A program made the translations under genes and the position numbers. DNA of 64,000 nucleotides from Pseudomonas sp. ICMP 561. Lineage in GTDB: Bacteria; Pseudomonadota; Gammaproteobacteria; Pseudomonadales; Pseudomonadaceae. Positions 60,066-64,000 of this stretch are shown piece after piece; the stretch's first letter is position 1; each line of letters opens with the position of its first letter. The stretch is from assembly GCF_002699985.1 (NCBI RefSeq), contig NZ_LKBT01000034.1, forward strand, positions 359,860 to 423,859, read 5' to 3'. The notes below the pieces were generated by a model. The model was not told the DNA's origin. It saw nothing but the letters and a program-made list of their open reading frames with translations, and searched no databases.

Positions 60066-62748
60066 AATCAGTCGCGCCGCGCTGTTTGGCAAACTCAACA
60101 GCGTCGGCTACAAGGCCATCGAAGCCGCCACGGTCTTCTGCAAGCTGCGGGGCAACCCGTATGTGGAGCTTGCCCACTGGTTTCACCAACTGCTGCAACT
60201 TCAGGACTCGGACCTGCATCGCATCATTCGCCAGTTCAATGTCGAGCCTGCGCGCCTTGCCCGTGACCTCACCGAAGCGCTGGACCGCCTGCCGCGCGGC
60301 TCGACGTCTATCACGGACCTGTCTTCGCAAGTCGAAGAGTCCGTCGAGCGTGGCTGGGTTTACGGCAGCCTGATGTTCGGTGAAAACCAGGTGCGCACCG
60401 GCTATTTGCTGCTCGGCATTCTCAAGACTCCCAGCCTGCGTAATGCCTTGCTGGGGTTGTCGTCCGAGTTCAACAAAGTCAAAGTCGAAACCTTGAGTGA
60501 GCGCTTTGACGAATACGTCGGTGATTCGCCTGAAAACGCCCTGAGCGCCAGTGACGGTTTCAATGCCGGTGCCGTGCCGGGCGAGGCGAGCGGTGCCATG
60601 GCCCCGAGCGCCATGGGTAAGCAGGAAGCGCTCAAGCGTTTTACGGTCGACCTCACCGAGCAAGCCCGCAGCGGCAAACTGGACCCTATCGTGGGGCGCG
60701 ATGAGGAGATCCGCCAACTGGTCGACATCCTGATGCGCCGTCGCCAGAACAACCCGATCCTCACCGGTGAGGCGGGCGTGGGTAAAACCGCCGTGGTCGA
60801 AGGTTTCGCCTTGCGCATCGTAGCCGGGGACGTGCCGCCGTCGCTCAAGGACGTCGAGTTGCGTAGCCTGGACGTCGGCCTGCTACAGGCCGGGGCGAGC
60901 ATGAAGGGTGAGTTCGAGCAACGTTTGCGTCAGGTGATCGAGGACGTTCAGGCGTCGCCCAAGCCAATCATTCTGTTTATCGACGAGGCCCACACCCTGG
61001 TGGGTGCTGGTGGTGCGGCGGGCACTGGCGATGCCGCCAACCTGCTCAAACCGGCCTTGGCCCGCGGCTCCTTGCGAACCGTCGCGGCGACGACGTGGGC
61101 CGAGTATAAAAAACACATCGAGAAAGACCCGGCACTGACCCGTCGCTTTCAGGTCGTGCAAGTTGCCGAGCCTTCGGAAGACAAGGCCCTGCTGATGATG
61201 CGTGGCGTGGCATCGACCATGGAAAAACACCATCAGGTGCAGATTCTCGACGAGGCCCTGGAGGCTTCGGTCAAGCTGTCTCACCGGTACATTCCCGCCC
61301 GTCAGTTGCCGGACAAATCCGTCAGCCTGCTGGACACCGCTTGCGCTCGCGTTGCGATCAGCCTGCATGCGGTACCGGCTGAAGTCGATGACAGCCGTCG
61401 TCGTATCGAAGCGCTGGAAACCGAGTTGCAAATCATCGCCCGCGAGCATGCCATTGGCGTGGATATTGGCGCGCGGCAGAGCAACACTTCTGAGCTGTTG
61501 AGCAGCGAGCGCGAACGTCTGCTGGCGCTTGAAGGTCGCTGGGCGGAAGAAAAAGCACTGGTGGATGAGTTGCTTGCGACCCGCGCCCAATTGCGTGAAA
61601 GCGCGGGCGTTGTCGACAGCGATGCAGGCAGCGAAGTCCAACCCGAAGCCCGCGCCGGATTGCGTGAGCAACTGGTTGATCTGCAAAAGCGCCTGAGCGC
61701 ATTGCAGGGCGAGACGCCGTTGATTCTGCCCACTGTCGATTATCAGGCGGTGGCTTCAGTGGTTGCCGACTGGACCGGCATTCCAGTCGGTCGTATGGCG
61801 CGCAACGAACTTGAGACCGTGCTTAACCTTGATAAGCACCTGAAGAAACGCATCATTGGCCAGGATCACGCCCTGCAGATGATCGCCCGACGCATTCAGA
61901 CCTCCCGTGCAGGGCTCGATAACCCGAGCAAGCCGGTAGGCGTATTCATGCTGGCCGGTACATCGGGCGTCGGTAAAACAGAAACCGCGCTGGCGCTGGC
62001 TGAGGCCATGTACGGCGGCGAACAGAACGTCATCACCATCAACATGAGCGAGTTCCAGGAAGCGCACACCGTTTCGACCCTCAAGGGTGCGCCTCCCGGC
62101 TATGTCGGTTATGGCGAAGGCGGCGTGTTGACTGAGGCCGTGCGCCGCAAGCCTTACAGCGTGGTGCTGCTTGATGAAGTGGAAAAAGCCCACCCTGACG
62201 TCCATGAAATCTTCTTCCAGGTCTTCGACAAGGGCGTGATGGAGGACGGCGAGGGCCGGGTCATCGACTTCAAGAACACCCTGATCCTGCTGACCACCAA
62301 TGCCGGTACTGAGCTGATTTCACACCTGTGCAAAGACGTGCAGAATCTGCCCGATCCCGAGGATATCGCCAAGGCCCTGCGCCAGCCGCTGCTGGAGATT
62401 TTCCCGCCTGCGCTGCTCGGTCGTCTGGTGACCATTCCGTACTATCCGCTCAGTGACACCATGCTCAAGTCGATTACCCGCCTGCAACTCGACCGGGTCA
62501 AAAAACGCGTCGAAAGCACCCACAAAGTCGCGTTCGATTACGATGACGCGGTGGTCGACCTGATCGTTTCGCGCTGCACCGAAACCGAAAGCGGCGGCCG
62601 GATGATTGACGCGATTCTGACCAACACCCTGCTGCCCGACATGAGCCGAGAATTCCTCACCCGCATGCTCGACGGCAAGCCCATGGCGAGCGTGAGCATC
62701 AGGGCGCTGGACGGCGAATTCGATTATCAGTTTGGCGATGCCAACTGA
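60058..62748 (+). CDS. clpV: T6SS sheath-disassembly ATPase ClpV (TssH)
   Basis: ClpV is the AAA+ unfoldase that extracts TssC from contracted sheaths so that the system can be reused. The 896-residue protein has an N-terminal Clp domain (SRAALFGKLNSVGYKAIEA), a first AAA+ module (Walker A GEAGVGKTAVVEG at about residue 238, Walker B LFIDEAHTLVGAG), a coiled middle domain and a second module (Walker A GTSGVGKTE at about residue 636, Walker B VLLDEVEKAHPD). The ATG at 60058 was chosen because AAGGAGT lies seven bases upstream and relatives begin (M)xEISRxALFGKLN. Confidence 0.96.
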   Translation: MGEISRAALFGKLNSVGYKAIEAATVFCKLRGNPYVELAHWFHQLLQLQDSDLHRIIRQFNVEPARLARDLTEALDRLPRGSTSITDLSSQVEESVERGWVYGSLMFGENQVRTGYLLLGILKTPSLRNALLGLSSEFNKVKVETLSERFDEYVGDSPENALSASDGFNAGAVPGEASGAMAPSAMGKQEALKRFTVDLTEQARSGKLDPIVGRDEEIRQLVDILMRRRQNNPILTGEAGVGKTAVVEGFALRIVAGDVPPSLKDVELRSLDVGLLQAGASMKGEFEQRLRQVIEDVQASPKPIILFIDEAHTLVGAGGAAGTGDAANLLKPALARGSLRTVAATTWAEYKKHIEKDPALTRRFQVVQVAEPSEDKALLMMRGVASTMEKHHQVQILDEALEASVKLSHRYIPARQLPDKSVSLLDTACARVAISLHAVPAEVDDSRRRIEALETELQIIAREHAIGVDIGARQSNTSELLSSERERLLALEGRWAEEKALVDELLATRAQLRESAGVVDSDAGSEVQPEARAGLREQLVDLQKRLSALQGETPLILPTVDYQAVASVVADWTGIPVGRMARNELETVLNLDKHLKKRIIGQDHALQMIARRIQTSRAGLDNPSKPVGVFMLAGTSGVGKTETALALAEAMYGGEQNVITINMSEFQEAHTVSTLKGAPPGYVGYGEGGVLTEAVRRKPYSVVLLDEVEKAHPDVHEIFFQVFDKGVMEDGEGRVIDFKNTLILLTTNAGTELISHLCKDVQNLPDPEDIAKALRQPLLEIFPPALLGRLVTIPYYPLSDTMLKSITRLQLDRVKKRVESTHKVAFDYDDAVVDLIVSRCTETESGGRMIDAILTNTLLPDMSREFLTRMLDGKPMASVSIRALDGEFDYQFGDAN

Positions 62749-62795
62749 GCCTGCGAGCGCTAGCTAACTACTCTGGCTATTTAACGGAATAATCC

Positions 62796-64000
62796 ATGCT
62801 GTTCACCCAACTCACACGTCTGGCACAGATCAACAGCCCGCTCGGACCGGATGTGCTGCTGCTCAAGAACATGGGCGGCGGCGATGAGCTGGGGCGGATG
62901 TTTGATTACACCCTGCAGCTCACGTCCACAGATGGCGCCATCGACCTCAACCAGTTGCTGGGCAAACCCATGAGCCTGTCGCTGCGCCTGGACGACGGTA
63001 GCCAGCGCTACTTTCACGGGATTGTCGCGCGTTGCAGTCAGGAGGTCGGCCAGGGCCAGTTCGCCAGCTATCAGGTTACGTTGCGCCCTTGGCTGTGGCT
63101 GCTGACGCGGACGTCCGATTGCCGGATTTTCCAGAACCAGACCATCCCGCAGATCATCAAGCAGGTCTTTCGCGACCTGGGCTTCTCGGATTTCGAAGAC
63201 GCGCTGAGCCGCCCCTATCGGGAGTGGGAATACTGCGTCCAGTACCGGGAAAGCAGCTTCGACTTCGTCAGCCGCCTGATGGAACAGGAAGGTATTTATT
63301 ACTTCTTCCGCCATGAAAAAGACCGCCACGTGCTGGTGCTTGCCGATGCTTATGGCGCACATCAAAACGCACCGGGTTATGCCTCGGTGCCTTATTTCCC
63401 GCCTGACGGTCAGCACCGCGAACGCGACCACATCAATGACTGGCGTCTGGCTCAGGAAGTCCAGCCGGGCTCGCTGGAGCTTAACGACTACGACTTCCAG
63501 CGTCCGTCCGCCAGCATCAACGTCCGCTCGGCCATGCCCCGGCCGCACACGGCGGGCGATTATCCGCTGTACGACTACCCCGGCACTTACGTGCAAAGTC
63601 AGGACGGCGAGCATTACGCCCGCACGCGCATCGAAGCGCTGCAAAGCCTGCATGAGCGCGTCGAACTGAGCGGCAACGCCCGAGGCCTTGGCACAGGGCA
63701 CCTGTTCAGCATGACCGGCTTTGGTCGCGACGATCAGAACCGCGAATACCTGATCGTGCCCAGGAAAGCCACGAATCCGGCGCAGGCTCAGCCGGTCCAC
63801 AATTCGAAAGCGCCCTGACCTGTATCGATGCCCAACAAAGCTTTCGGCCGCTGGCCAGCACTTCAAGACCCATCGTCAAAGGCCCGCAAACCGCCATCGT
63901 CGTGGGCCCCAGCGGCGAGGAAATCTGGACCGACCAGTTTGGCCGGGTCAAGGTGCATTTCTACTGGGACCGGCACGACCAGTCCAACGAAAACAGCTCC
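62796..64000 (+). pseudogene. vgrG: VgrG (TssI) spike protein, frameshifted and cut by the window end
   Basis: VgrG forms the T6SS spike. The first frame encodes the gp27-like part from MLFTQLTRLAQINSPLG to REYLIV (codon 321), then runs into 20 unrelated residues and a stop at 63816-63818. From about 63758 a second frame takes over with AQESHESGAG, FESALTCIDAQQSFRPL, VKGPQTAIVVGPSGEE and VKVHFYWDRHDQSNENSS, the expected gp5-like OB-fold start, open to the window edge. The simplest cause is the loss of one G in GTGGCCCAG at 63756-63763. Both parts are otherwise well kept, so the change is recent, or it is a sequencing error. The N-terminal open frame alone would give a 340-residue product. Confidence 0.85.

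Noticed and set aside
63750..63820. Programmed ribosomal frameshifting in vgrG
   Set aside because: There is no slippery heptamer at the junction and VgrG is not known to use frameshifting. A one-base deletion or a base-calling error explains it more simply.
1..64000. tRNA, rRNA, insertion sequences, prophage or attachment sites
   Set aside because: No cloverleaf-like tRNA sequence, rRNA segment, transposase, integrase or flanking direct repeat was seen. If the T6SS cluster arrived by transfer, no obvious scar remains in this window.

Overview
The window is a chromosomal segment of a fluorescent Pseudomonas. The gene order pyrE-crc-rph-yicC-gmk-rpoZ-spoT-ridA followed by exbBD-tonB-oxyR-recG, the high GC content, the Pseudomonas-type Crc and three families of Pseudomonas REP palindromes all support this. 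The REP sequences suit the P. syringae / P. fluorescens lineages; the species cannot be fixed from this sequence alone.

Region 1 (1-22,816) is mostly core housekeeping. It holds pyrimidine salvage (pyrE, cut by the window edge), catabolite repression (crc), RNA processing (rph, yicC), GMP kinase, RNA polymerase omega, the (p)ppGpp enzyme SpoT, RidA, an epimerase, the ExbB-ExbD-TonB energy complex, OxyR, RecG, a YbaK-HDOD fusion, a citrate transporter, TerC, a Na/Pi symporter and a membrane-anchored M16 peptidase. Region 2 (23,185-32,552) is more accessory. It holds a DUF5924 membrane protein, a fused SpmA-SpmB-like protein, a four-gene envelope cluster (COG3014 lipoprotein, YcfL, LpoB, CsgG/LpoB-like), a GNAT enzyme, an MFS transporter and an unrecognised cysteine-rich membrane protein. 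REP palindromes sit in most of the gaps in regions 1 and 2.

Region 3 (32,922-64,000) is a nearly complete HSI-I-type type VI secretion system (T6SS) arranged as two divergent operons around a 399-bp control region. Leftward are fha, tssJ, tssK, tssL, tssM, tagF, pppA, ppkA, tagT, tagS, tagR and tagQ: the membrane complex plus the whole threonine-phosphorylation pathway. Rightward are tssA, tssB, tssC, hcp, tae4, a putative immunity gene, tssE, tssF, tssG, clpV and vgrG: sheath, tube, baseplate, recycling ATPase and spike. A tae4-type amidase and its partner sit where tagJ lies in P. aeruginosa HSI-I. Beyond tagQ lies a second overlapping gene pair that looks like an undescribed membrane-targeting effector with a four-helix immunity protein. 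vgrG carries an apparent one-base deletion that separates its gp27-like half from its gp5-like half; the window ends before that gene does.

The most interesting signals are the unrecognised effector/immunity pair at 32,922-34,270, the ANGGAN hexaloop hairpins that hide the ribosome binding sites of both T6SS operons (RsmA/CsrA-type sites), two perfect dyads in the divergent control region, the structured tssC-hcp spacer and the vgrG frameshift.
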